Assembly: GCF_022788655.1 (NCBI RefSeq)
Contig: NZ_CP084951.1
Location: 2,418,001 to 2,482,000, forward strand
DNA: 64,000 nucleotides
Reading direction: 5' to 3'
Origin: Sulfitobacter indolifex
GTDB taxonomy: Bacteria; Pseudomonadota; Alphaproteobacteria; Rhodobacterales; Rhodobacteraceae
Shown here: piece after piece, positions 25,922 to 34,074 of the stretch
How the letters are laid out: each line of letters begins with the position of its first letter
How positions within the stretch are numbered: position 1 is the stretch's first letter
Made by a program: the position numbers and the translations under genes
Notes under the pieces: generated by a model
The model's input: only the letters and a program-made list of their open reading frames with translations
Database searches by the model: none
Told to the model about the DNA's origin: nothing

Positions 25922-26514
25922 AGGCACGTAATATACTTAAGAAAACACAGCTCATAGCGGCAAAGAGTTTTCGAAGCTGTGCATTTTTATTGATCTTGGC
26001 AACAGCTTCTCAACCGGCTTTTGCACTAGATCGGGTGTCGATACTTTTCATTCAAAATGCACTAAACCAACACGGCTTTGAAGCGGGAGAACCCGATGGT
26101 AAGCTAGGTCCAGCGACAAGACGTGCTTTAGCAGCTTTTTCGGATAAGTATGGCGCTCCAGATCATGTTGACGGCGTAATGGAGTTCATGATTGAAAAGT
26201 CTATTCAAGCGAGGGAGGAAGTAACCTCAGAAGATCAACTTAACCAAATTAGGACGACTGTTTCTGAGAATCTCCGTGATCCGTCAAGTGCTGAGATCAG
26301 AAATGTTTACAAAACTGTAAATGGAACAGATGATTTAATTTGTGGGGAGGTCAATGGTAAAAATGCATATGGTGGGTATGCAGGTTTCACTAAGTTTTAT
26401 GGCACCAACTTTAAGTCTCTAGGGTTCTGGTTAATGCATATTGATGATGCTGAGACCAGCGTTGCCGAATTTGTCTGCCTATTTTCCTTTCCTAAGCAAA
26501 CCTCACGGCAATAG
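25918..26514 (+). CDS. Exported peptidoglycan-binding-domain protein
   Basis: 198 residues. An N-terminal signal or anchor ([14 protein letters not shown], to about residue 36) precedes a PG_binding_1 motif ([30 protein letters not shown]). The C-terminal part, [33 protein letters not shown], is a small domain often found alone in phage and host exported proteins. The protein probably binds the cell wall from the periplasm. It is translationally coupled to the YbjQ-like gene. Function for the element (for example surface modification or exclusion) is inference. Confidence 0.75.
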   Translation: MKARNILKKTQLIAAKSFRSCAFLLILATASQPAFALDRVSILFIQNALNQHGFEAGEPDGKLGPATRRALAAFSDKYGAPDHVDGVMEFMIEKSIQAREEVTSEDQLNQIRTTVSENLRDPSSAEIRNVYKTVNGTDDLICGEVNGKNAYGGYAGFTKFYGTNFKSLGFWLMHIDDAETSVAEFVCLFSFPKQTSRQ

Positions 26515-26775
26515 CCATACAACACTGCGGTTAGCGAGCAGAATTGTTAATACCAAAGAGGGGCGCTGCAGTGCATCCTAGATTTTTCATTTTCATGTTT
26601 GTCAAATGCGCAGTCAGGTTTATTTAAGACAATCCGGAACAGCGAAGCATGCGCTTAAGTTTTTTTGAAATCGGGCTTAAGTGTCGCAACCAACATAGAT
26701 CAAACCCGAAGCGCCATTTTCCTTGGGGGCCCCAAGTTTTTTGGTGGCGCATCCTTATAGCTACGCCGAACGAAC

Positions 26776-27327
26776 CTACGCGGTTTCAGTGTTGAGTATC
26801 CTGTGGACTGACATCCGGCTAATGCCCATCTCTTCAGCAATCTTGTAAGTGCTTCGTCCCTCAGCCTTCAGTTGATAGACCTTCTCACGGTTAATGCGCT
26901 TCTTGGTACCCTTGTAGACGCCCTTCGCCTTAGCTTTAGCAATACCCTCAGCCTGACGCTTGCGAATGATGTTACGCTCAAATTCAGCAAACGCTCCCAT
27001 CATTTGAAGCTGTAGCTTAGCAAAGGCATCATCTGCGTCAGCTGAGAAGGTCAGGCGCTCGCTGAGGAAGCTGATAGCTACACCCTTGTCGTTGAGGGTC
27101 TGTATGATGTCCTGAAGGTCTCTGAGGTCACGTGCGAGGCGATCAATGGAATACACCACTACAGCATCACCTTCGCGAGCGTAGTCGATCATCGCTTGGA
27201 GTGCGGGCCTTTCCTTGGCGCTCTTACCGGACAGCTTCTCCTCAAAGGTCTTATCAACCTGCCCTAGGTCTTGGCGGTCTAGATTCTGGCCTTCGCTAGA
27301 AACACGCTTGTATCCGATAATCGACAT
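26776..27327 (-). CDS. Serine recombinase (resolvase/invertase family)
   Basis: 183 residues. The catalytic domain has YKRVSSEGQNLDRQD with the serine nucleophile at about position 10, VVYSIDRLARDLRDLQ and GAFAEFERNIIRKRQAEGIAKAKAKG, and a short C-terminal helix-turn-helix (STYKIAEEMGISRMSVHRIL). It is the size of Tn3-type resolvases and DNA invertases, not the large serine integrases. It could resolve multimers of an excised circle. Clustered GGTAAC words lie just upstream of its start. Confidence 0.92.
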   Translation of the reverse strand: MSIIGYKRVSSEGQNLDRQDLGQVDKTFEEKLSGKSAKERPALQAMIDYAREGDAVVVYSIDRLARDLRDLQDIIQTLNDKGVAISFLSERLTFSADADDAFAKLQLQMMGAFAEFERNIIRKRQAEGIAKAKAKGVYKGTKKRINREKVYQLKAEGRSTYKIAEEMGISRMSVHRILNTETA

Positions 27328-27340
27328 AATGGCCTCCTAA

Positions 27341-27458
27341 GGTAACATTTGAGTCTAGACTACAGCGATTCTGGTAACATCTGCAAGATAAATGACCCTA
27401 ATGGTACCCTTAAAGTAGTAACGCGGTAACAGCAATACTGAGGTACACCCTATGTTAC
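27341..27458. repeat. GGTAAC repeat cluster upstream of the serine recombinase
   Basis: GGTAACAT at 27341 and 27373, GGTAAC at 27425, and the inverted GTTAC at 27454. The cluster begins 14 bases upstream of the recombinase start, where res sites usually lie, so it may be its recombination or operator site. Confidence 0.4.
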
Positions 27459-27530
27459 TAGTATGGGGAGTTCTGGTTGCCTTGTTTCAGCATGTGTGGG
27501 TAAGTTTCCAAATGCACAAGGAGTTTCACT

Positions 27531-27788
27531 ATGGCCTTCATGCCTGACAAACCACCCCACGACCCACAAGACGGCGACCAGAACGTAAAAGGCCTGATTT
27601 ATACTAAGCTTGCGCAGCTCATAGCAGCAATCGGAATGCTTGGCGGCATCATTGTTGTGTTTGCAGGGTTCGTTGATGACAATCTCATCATAATCGCTTC
27701 GGGCATCTCATGCTTTGTTTCCTCCGTGATCATCGGAGTTTTAACCGATATTTCAATGTCTATCGCCAAGAGTACCTCTGCAGCCTGA
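27531..27788 (+). CDS. Small membrane protein of unknown function
   Basis: 85 residues. A polar N-terminus (PDKPPHDPQDGDQN) is followed by two hydrophobic stretches, about 27-48 and 52-76, separated by DDN. AAGGAG at 27519-27524 is a good ribosome site. No family is recognised. It lies alone between the recombinase and the polymerase-like gene in the integrated element. Confidence 0.6.
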   Translation: MAFMPDKPPHDPQDGDQNVKGLIYTKLAQLIAAIGMLGGIIVVFAGFVDDNLIIIASGISCFVSSVIIGVLTDISMSIAKSTSAA

Positions 27789-28179
27789 TGGCCCTCGCGA
27801 TATAAAAGTAGCCGTCAGAGGCGAAACCTGCCAGGCAATCCGAGGAAAATTCCAAAGCAAGAAATGCTAAACCTACCATCGACTTGCTGATTGAATTCGA
27901 TGCATAACCCATGGCGAATAAGCAATATATATAGGTGCAGACTCGAGCACAGGCACCAAATGCAGGAAAGCCTGTAACACAAGGGAAAAATAATCATGCC
28001 TTTGTGGTTGATCTATTCTCAACAACACCTATTTTATCAAAGTCCGATGCCAAGCCGTTTTACGGCGCAGATAGACGTGTCCGGCCATAATACTCATTAA
28101 GTCCGCGTAAATCGCCTCCTTTTAAAGGACTACTCCCCCAGGGGAGCTTTTTGCGTTTTAAATCTTGAAAGGAAGAAAT
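27789..28179. other. Long untranslated leader region before the polymerase-like gene
   Basis: No gene is seen in about 390 bases. The 3' end carries a terminator-like hairpin (28133-28146, then CTTTTT) only 28 bases before the start of the next gene. Confidence 0.5.
28133..28152 (+). terminator. Terminator-like hairpin in the leader of the polymerase-like gene
   Basis: CTCCC (28133-28137) and GGGAG (28142-28146) form a stem with a four-base loop, followed by CTTTTT. Its place directly upstream of the gene at 28180 on the same strand suggests either the end of an upstream transcript or an attenuator. Confidence 0.55.
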
Positions 28180-29631
28180 TTGAAAGACCTCAACCGAACT
28201 TATAAAACCTACTCCGCCCAGTACGGTGCCTTGATTGAGGCGACCAGCCAAATATACTGTGATTATGAACCAGCTGACCCGACCACGACCGAAGCTCTAG
28301 CATTCTGGCTAGGAGAAATCGGCATCTTTCCTGACCGCCCTACATCCAAAATAAAGTATATTAGAGCCTTATCCGATTTCTGCATGGCTTACACGGCAAG
28401 CATCGAGGGGCGGGTAATTTGGCCAAGCGCGAATGCTGAGTTTTCCGGAGGCCCCTATGGTGGCGAAATAGTAAGACGGCTCAAAAAGGCCCTCGAGGGT
28501 CGGTACCTAAAGAAACTTCAACTCTCTTCGAAGAAGGACAAACTCTGTGCGGTATACGAAATACGAGTTCCAGACTTTGGCCATTTAACTCGGTTCAAAC
28601 CCCACGGCCTAAGCCCTGTCGTTCAGGTGCGCAGTCAAAAGGTTCGACGGAGCGGCAAGCAGACCGGCGGACACAAACTTAGTCTTAAGCGCTTCGATCA
28701 AGAGCAGATCGCCAAACTACAAACTGAAATGAGGAAAATTCGGGCCTGTATGGCAGCGCATCCATTGACCCACCCTAACGGGGCTACCTTCAGCACAATC
28801 ACCCGAATTTTCAATAACTCCGATCTAGAGCAAGGCGGACGAAGCTACGGTAGCTACCAGAACTATTCGGAGAGTGAGCGACTGACTATGACCATTGACC
28901 GAGAACCTGTCTGCGAAATCGACCTTAAATCTTGCTACCTAGCTATCATTGCCGCGAAACAGAAAACACGACTGCCAGATGATCCTTATGCAGTAATTCC
29001 TTATGTTCAGGAGCATTTGGGAACAGACAGGTTTACGGAAGTGCGCAACCTTATGAAGCTGGTAGTATCAAAGCTTCTGTCTGTAGACGGTAAACCGACC
29101 ACCTTTCCGAAAGGCGAAAAATACAGAGGCTCCGATGGCAGAATCCAAACGCGAACAGTCAAACAGAAATTCAATGTCCCTAAGAAAGTCACCGCCAAAA
29201 GCCTATATGCCCAAATTTACGACACTTACCCATTCTTGAGGAAACGTAGTCTTAATGTGTTCCAGCTTATGAATATCGAAAGCAACATCATGACCGCGAC
29301 AACCCTCCAGCTTGCCCTAAAAGATATTCCTACCTACCCAGTTCATGACTGTTTGATATGCAAGGCTTCGGACGAAGGCCGGGTTCTCGAGGCCCTTAAG
29401 GATATTTTGGTCCAATATCTAGGATCAATACCTGCTCTTGATGTTACCTACGCAGACGGAACTTATCGAATTTATAAGGCTAGCTATCCAGAGCATTTCA
29501 AGCATTACTTCGAGGAAGATATGATTGTTCACCCCGGAGAAGAGGATGACTTCTTAGTAATAGATGATCAAGATTATCAGCACCTCGCGGGATTAACACA
29601 ATACCAATTAGGGAAGGAAGGAAGGGTATAG
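28180..29631 (+). CDS. Putative family A polymerase-like (palm domain) protein of the element
   Basis: About 483 residues (numbering here from the upstream TTG at 28165). No standard annotation is obvious, but the C-terminal half carries the order expected of a single-subunit polymerase palm: GGRSYG at 224-229, a motif A-like EIDLKSCYLAIIA with D253, a basic helix RNLMKLVVSKLL (294-305), and a motif C-like YPVHDCLI with H394-D395. Many phage and plasmid proteins share this GGR ... ElD ... HD layout. I take TTG at 28180 as start because AAGGAAG precedes it well. It may replicate or prime the excised element. No exonuclease domain is seen. Confidence 0.55.
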   Translation: MKDLNRTYKTYSAQYGALIEATSQIYCDYEPADPTTTEALAFWLGEIGIFPDRPTSKIKYIRALSDFCMAYTASIEGRVIWPSANAEFSGGPYGGEIVRRLKKALEGRYLKKLQLSSKKDKLCAVYEIRVPDFGHLTRFKPHGLSPVVQVRSQKVRRSGKQTGGHKLSLKRFDQEQIAKLQTEMRKIRACMAAHPLTHPNGATFSTITRIFNNSDLEQGGRSYGSYQNYSESERLTMTIDREPVCEIDLKSCYLAIIAAKQKTRLPDDPYAVIPYVQEHLGTDRFTEVRNLMKLVVSKLLSVDGKPTTFPKGEKYRGSDGRIQTRTVKQKFNVPKKVTAKSLYAQIYDTYPFLRKRSLNVFQLMNIESNIMTATTLQLALKDIPTYPVHDCLICKASDEGRVLEALKDILVQYLGSIPALDVTYADGTYRIYKASYPEHFKHYFEEDMIVHPGEEDDFLVIDDQDYQHLAGLTQYQLGKEGRV

Positions 29632-30036
29632 AGGAAGAAAAGTATATCCCTGAGGAGCCACGCCCACTCATCATCTTTACTGCTGCTATGAGGGCCAGTC
29701 GAAGTTAGGCATTCCTGGCATCACAACCAAAGCACGTGGAGAGGCCTACCAATAGGCCTCCCCTCCAAAGCTTTCATGCAATCCCCGCATAAGCAGCATT
29801 CTACAATGCCATATGGACAGCTTTAATCAGCGATCTAGGACCCTCCTCAGTATTGGGCTGGGGACCCAACTCAAATGTCAAGAACTGTATTAAAACGGCC
29901 TTTATAGTATCTCAGCTGGTTATAGTTCTATAACAACCCTCTGCAGCGCTTCTCAGGCTCCACTCCATTCTATGGTGACCCTCGTCGAGCGTTTCCCCTT
30001 GATGATGCTCTCAATAGCTTTCAGAAAATTGCGAAC
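29632..30036. other. Intergenic stretch with hairpin GAGGCCTA/TAGGCCTC
   Basis: No gene is seen. A perfect 8-bp stem, 29741-29748 with 29753-29760 and a CCAA loop, lies 110 bases after the polymerase-like gene. It may act as a terminator or processing site between the converging genes; no T-tract follows. Confidence 0.5.
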
Positions 30037-31509
30037 TTAGTTATCTCCCCAAGCTTTCGTGGCTAAAATCTTGTTCAGGTCTTCGACATACATGCTCGGA
30101 GGAACTCCCGTGCCATACCTCTGAGCGATAGCGGAAGAAGCCTTCGTCACGTGGCCTTGCAGGTAATCGACCACGTCAGGCGCAACCCTTGCCACTCTTC
30201 CTCTATCTTTGAATGTGTGACGGGTAGAGTAAGCGGTAAGACTGGGGTCGGGTATCTTGAGCTTGTTTCGTATGATGTTGTTTAACTGAACACTGACGTT
30301 GCTGTACGATGAAGCATCTGAGTATTTTCCGAAAGCACCTTCGTCTGCGTGGTTTGCTAGCTTTAAGGCTTTAAGATGCTTTAAGAGGGGGGCAGCTACC
30401 GGGACCGATCTCTCTACCCGGCCCTTATCAAGCCTCCTGTGACTGTTGGCCCGCATTCTCAGGTGAGGAGCTTCACACTCAAGGCGAATATCCCCCACCT
30501 CTAAACCAGCTGCTTCAGAGGTAGCGCAACCCGTGTAGAGCATGACTAATCCAATTAGGCCGATTGGACTTCCCCCGGCAAACTTCTCTACAAGAGCTTT
30601 CTCATATGCGGCTAGTTCACTTGGGGTGAAAGATCGTCTATCTTTGGCGGTGTCCCGTTCTCGCGACATGTTCCTAAGGCCCTCAAACGGGTTCTTTATC
30701 GTTTCGTTTTGGTATTCTTGGCGGGCGAAGTTGAAAACTGCTCCAAACTGGGAGGAATAGCGCCCTATAGTCGCCTCGCTCGCGGGCTCGCTGCCTTGCC
30801 TGTAGGTGTCCAGATAGGCTCGGGCTTGCTGCCGGGAAATGTCCTCTAGCGGCGTGTCCTTCCCGCCTAAGAAGCTTGCAAACTTCTGGTAAAGGGCGCG
30901 GACCTTGGTTTCAAAGATCCTCTGTTTATAGGGGTTTCTACGCTTCTCTTGCCTGTTGACCTCTAGGTAATCGTTGCATGCACTTGCCCATGTGGGCTTG
31001 ACAGGAGCTTCGACTTCACCCGAGGCAATGAGGTAGGCGGTCTGAAACACGTCGGTTGCGTCCGCAGGCTTGTAGATCGTTCGCCATGTCTTTGCGTCGG
31101 TGCCAACCTCTTGGCTGACATAGAAATCTGACAGAAACCTGTCGTAGCGGTCCTTCCAATCTATCCGCTGATCAGTAAATCGGGACCGTTCCTCAGCCGT
31201 AGCGCTGGCCGTTAGGCTGGGTTGCTGGTCTGGGTGGAGACCGAGACGCTTAAGATACCTGGAAGCCACCTCCCGAACCTCAGCGGGGGTGAGGTCTCTC
31301 CCTAGCGCTGCCTGCTTCTCGGCCGTGGCAAGCTGCTTCTCCACCTCTTGATTGAAGATGCCGAGCTTCCAGAGGGCTAGGGCCTCATCCTTGGTAGCGA
31401 AAGATTCTTTGAACTCTGACTTGCCAATAACATTCTTCAATCTGGAGGGCACACGGCGACGGTAGGAGTACCAACCCATCGAGCTGCGCTTGAGGTACTT
31501 GCTACCCAT
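30037..31509 (-). CDS. Tyrosine-type site-specific integrase
   Basis: About 490 residues. The N-terminus (YLKRSSMGWYSYRRRVP) is the usual start of Rhodobacterales phage integrases. A SAM-like core-binding domain (about 185-285) and a catalytic domain follow. In numbering from the ATG at 31542, the Arg I motif reads TGCATSEAAGL, with A340 where R is expected, and the HxxR box reads Y438-S-T-R441-H442. GH is at 463-464 and the tyrosine nucleophile is probably Y476 in QRYGTG. ATG at 31509 fits family starts better than 31542. It lies beside attR and tRNA-Asn, its expected target. Confidence 0.88.
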   Translation of the reverse strand: MGSKYLKRSSMGWYSYRRRVPSRLKNVIGKSEFKESFATKDEALALWKLGIFNQEVEKQLATAEKQAALGRDLTPAEVREVASRYLKRLGLHPDQQPSLTASATAEERSRFTDQRIDWKDRYDRFLSDFYVSQEVGTDAKTWRTIYKPADATDVFQTAYLIASGEVEAPVKPTWASACNDYLEVNRQEKRRNPYKQRIFETKVRALYQKFASFLGGKDTPLEDISRQQARAYLDTYRQGSEPASEATIGRYSSQFGAVFNFARQEYQNETIKNPFEGLRNMSRERDTAKDRRSFTPSELAAYEKALVEKFAGGSPIGLIGLVMLYTGCATSEAAGLEVGDIRLECEAPHLRMRANSHRRLDKGRVERSVPVAAPLLKHLKALKLANHADEGAFGKYSDASSYSNVSVQLNNIIRNKLKIPDPSLTAYSTRHTFKDRGRVARVAPDVVDYLQGHVTKASSAIAQRYGTGVPPSMYVEDLNKILATKAWGDN

Positions 31510-31590
31510 GCCTATGCGAATCTCCCTTGCAAAGAAGGCCACACGGACGGGAGATGAAGACTACGCTTCTCACTACTCAAAGATGGTGGT

Positions 31591-31622
31591 GTGTACCGTG
31601 TGTGTACCGATTTTGCGTACCA
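31591..31622. repeat. GTGTACCG repeats, right arm
   Basis: GTGTACCG at 31591-31598 and 31602-31609, then a variant GCGTACCA at 31615-31622. Same word and orientation as at the left end; they also overlap the probable integrase promoter. Confidence 0.5.
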
Positions 31623-31673
31623 CACAAACTGCCAACCACCCTAAAAGTCAAGAAAATATGACTACGTCGAGGA

Positions 31674-31697
31674 GAAATTGGCTCCGGCGGTAGGGAT
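31674..31697. repeat. attR: direct repeat at the tRNA-Asn 3' end
   Basis: Identical over 24 bases to 25066-25089. Most of it is the 3' end of the tRNA gene (acceptor and T-arm), so integration leaves the tRNA intact. Confidence 0.85.
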
Positions 31698-31753
31698 CGA
31701 ACCTACGACCAATTGATTAACAGTCAACTGCTCTACCGCTGAGCTACGCCGGA
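31679..31753 (-). tRNA. tRNA-Asn (anticodon GTT)
   Basis: A 75-base cloverleaf on the minus strand beginning TCCGGCGTAGCTCAG, with the anticodon loop CTGTTAA (anticodon GTT), T-arm GGTTCGATCC and encoded CCA. It is the integration target of the element to its left on the map. Confidence 0.97.
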
Positions 31754-32029
31754 ATGCCTATGTCTGTCTGATGAGTAACGCCACCGGACAGCGGCTCTTT
31801 AACGTGGGCGGTCCGGTGTGTGCAAGAGCAATTGGTCAGGAATGTCGAATTTTTTTCGATTATCGATATTCCCCGGCGAAATCGATTTGCCTGGTGCATG
31901 GTAGAGCACACTCCGTGATCACAGCTGTGTGACAATGCCCCCTCCCCGCGCTTCGGGCTGGACGGATCACGCTGACTGCGATTGATACTTTCTCAGCTTT
32001 CGCAACCCAAAGATCTATAAAGGAAAATT

Positions 32030-32419
32030 ATGACCTTTCTCACCCCCTACCAGCCGCAGATCCTATCGTTGTTCCGCATCATGTCGGGCTTGCTGTTGCT
32101 ACAGCACGGCACAACAAAAATCCTCGGATTTCCAGCAAGCCAAATGTCCGGCGCATCAATCACGTCAATGGGCGGCATCGCGGGTGTCATTGAGCTGATC
32201 TTTGGCGCCCTACTGGTGATCGGCCTTTTCTCGCGCCTATCGGCCTTCATCCTGAGCGGCCTGACGGCCGTGGCCTATTTCATCGCACATATGCCGCAGG
32301 GGTTCTTCCCGATGCTGAATGGCGGCGAACTGGCGGCACTCTATAGCTTTGCCTTCCTTTACCTCGCCGCTGCAGGCCCGGGGCCGTGGTCGGTCGACGC
32401 AATGCGCAGCAAGGGCTGA
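32030..32419 (+). CDS. DoxX-family membrane protein
   Basis: 129 residues with four membrane helices. Family marks are LFRIMSGLLLLQHGTTKILGFP near the start, GGIAGVIELIFGALLVIGLFSRLSAF and ALYSFAFLYLAAAGPGPWSVDA. DoxX proteins are small quinone-related or redox-stress membrane proteins; the substrate here is not known. GGAAAATT before the ATG is a modest ribosome site. It is the first protein gene after the tRNA and converges on the gamma-glutamyltransferase gene. Confidence 0.88.
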   Translation: MTFLTPYQPQILSLFRIMSGLLLLQHGTTKILGFPASQMSGASITSMGGIAGVIELIFGALLVIGLFSRLSAFILSGLTAVAYFIAHMPQGFFPMLNGGELAALYSFAFLYLAAAGPGPWSVDAMRSKG

Positions 32420-32426
32420 GGCCCGG

Positions 32427-32463
32427 TAAAAAAAAGGCATGGCCCGTCAGGGGGCCACGCCTA
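32427..32463 (-). terminator. Rho-independent terminator of the gamma-glutamyltransferase gene
   Basis: On the minus strand GGCGTGGCCCC pairs with GGGCCATGCC around a short loop, followed by a run of eight or nine T. It lies 25 bases after the stop at 32488. Confidence 0.8.
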
Positions 32464-32487
32464 TCGCTCAAGAACATTCTGTGCGGC

Positions 32488-34074
32488 TTAGAAGCCCGCA
32501 GCCTGCCCATCTTTACGTGGATCGGACCCAGCGGAATATCCACCCCCGGGCAGACGCTGCACCAACTGCGCCCCGCCAAAACCGAAAGCGTTGTCAGGCG
32601 CTTCGACATGGATGACATGGCCCAGATCGCGCAGCCCTTGCAGCAACTCCGGCTTCATCGCCGGTTCGCAGGCCACCTCTAGCCCAGACAGCATCCGCCA
32701 GCGCGGCGCATCGGCGGCAACCTGTACGTCTTGCCCCCAAAGCTGCGTGCGCAGCAGCAGTTGCATGTGGCCTTGCGCCTGAATTGGCCCGCCCATCATG
32801 CCGTAAGCCATCAGCGGCTGGCCGTCCTTCATGGCGAAACCGGGGATGATCGTATGAAAGGGGCGCTTGCCGCCCGCAACGATGTTCTGGTGTCCGGCCT
32901 CAGTGGTAAAACCAAATCCCCGGTTCTGCAGCGACACGCCCGTCCCCGGCACCACAATGCCCGAGCCAAAACCGGCATAGTTCGACTGGATGAAGCTGAC
33001 CATCATGCCCGACGCATCAGCCGTGCTCATCAAAACCGTGCCACCCTGCTTAGGCGCACCGGCACCGAAATCCTGCGCTTTTTCGGATGAGATCAGCGCC
33101 GCGCGGGACTTGAGGTAGCTAGGATCAAGCAATGCCTTTTCATCCACCTCGGTCATCGCCGGACGGTCGCCGACATAGGCGTGCAAGTCGCGATAGGCTA
33201 GCTTGCAAGCCTCGATCTGCAGGTGCACAGACATCAGATCATCGGGGCCGTGATCGCGAATTTTGCTATGCTCGAGAATGCCGAGCGCCATCAATGCGGC
33301 GATCCCCTGCCCGTTTGGCGGAATTTCATGCAGCTCTACGTCGTCGAAGCTTTGGCTGATTGTGCCACACCATTCGGGCGTATTGGCAGCCAAGTCCTCC
33401 ATGGTCATCGCGCCGCCATTGGCCTTTGCATGGGCGACGATCTCTTCTGCGATTTCACCCTCGTAAAAGGCGCGCCCGTTCGTTTCAGCGATCAGGCGCA
33501 GGGTACGTGCGGCACCCGGATTGCGGAACCGTTCGCCCGCGCGCGGGGCACGCCCATCTGGCAGGAAAGTCTCGGCAAAGCCCGGTTGTTGGCCCAAGAC
33601 CTCGGCCCCGCGCGCCCAAAGCGTGGCGATCGTCGGCGAAACCAGAAAACCTTCTTCGGCATAGCGTATCGCCGGGGCCAGCACGGTCGCCAGATCAAGC
33701 TTACCGAACTTTTCCATTAACTCGACCCAAGCGCTGACCGCGCCCGGCACGGTGACACTGTCCCAGCCATGCTCGACCATGCCATTGGGGAAACGCTCAG
33801 GCGACCAAGCCGCTGGCGCGCGCCCCGAGGCGTTCAGCCCGTGCAGCTTCTTCCCATCCCACAAGATGCAAAACGCGTCTGAGCCCAACCCGTTGCCCGT
33901 AGGCTCCACCACCGTCAGCGCCGCGGCGGTGGCAATCGCCGCATCCACCGCATTGCCCCCCTGCTGCATCATCATAAGACCGGCCTGCGTGGCCAGCGGC
34001 TGAGAGGTCGCGACCACGTTGTCGGCAACCACGGGGGATCGGTGGGACGGGTAGATTGGATCGTGACGAAGCAT
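32488..34074 (-). CDS. Gamma-glutamyltransferase family protein
   Basis: 528 residues. N-terminal MLRHDPIYPSHRSPVVADNVVATSQPLATQAGLMMMQQGGNAVDAAIATAAALTVVEPTGNGLG is the family core. The small subunit starts at the GGT in PKQGGTVLMSTADASG, where the threonine is the self-cleavage nucleophile. SGIVVPGTGVSLQNRG and KRPFHTIIPGF follow as expected. No signal peptide is present, so it appears cytoplasmic, unlike E. coli Ggt; such forms can act on glutathione or acyl-amides. ATG at 34074 has an AGGACAG ribosome site; the longer frame to 34167 is not supported. Confidence 0.9.
   Translation of the reverse strand: MLRHDPIYPSHRSPVVADNVVATSQPLATQAGLMMMQQGGNAVDAAIATAAALTVVEPTGNGLGSDAFCILWDGKKLHGLNASGRAPAAWSPERFPNGMVEHGWDSVTVPGAVSAWVELMEKFGKLDLATVLAPAIRYAEEGFLVSPTIATLWARGAEVLGQQPGFAETFLPDGRAPRAGERFRNPGAARTLRLIAETNGRAFYEGEIAEEIVAHAKANGGAMTMEDLAANTPEWCGTISQSFDDVELHEIPPNGQGIAALMALGILEHSKIRDHGPDDLMSVHLQIEACKLAYRDLHAYVGDRPAMTEVDEKALLDPSYLKSRAALISSEKAQDFGAGAPKQGGTVLMSTADASGMMVSFIQSNYAGFGSGIVVPGTGVSLQNRGFGFTTEAGHQNIVAGGKRPFHTIIPGFAMKDGQPLMAYGMMGGPIQAQGHMQLLLRTQLWGQDVQVAADAPRWRMLSGLEVACEPAMKPELLQGLRDLGHVIHVEAPDNAFGFGGAQLVQRLPGGGYSAGSDPRKDGQAAGF

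Larger units (their letters stand above)
25066..31697. mobile_element. Integrated genomic element at tRNA-Asn(GUU), about 6.6 kb
   Basis: Bounded by the 24-bp direct repeat, with the integrase gene next to the intact tRNA as usual for tRNA-targeting elements. Base composition inside is visibly more AT-rich than in both flanks. Contents: zinc-ribbon/YbjQ protein, peptidoglycan-binding exported protein, serine recombinase, small membrane protein, polymerase-like protein, tyrosine integrase. No capsid, terminase, relaxase or restriction gene is visible, so it could be a phage satellite, a reduced prophage or an integrated plasmid-like element. Confidence 0.82.

Noticed and set aside
30037..31542. 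Interpretation of the integrase as a pseudogene
   Set aside because: The frame is open over the full length with intact Arg II, GH and a candidate tyrosine; the altered residues may be a subfamily trait.
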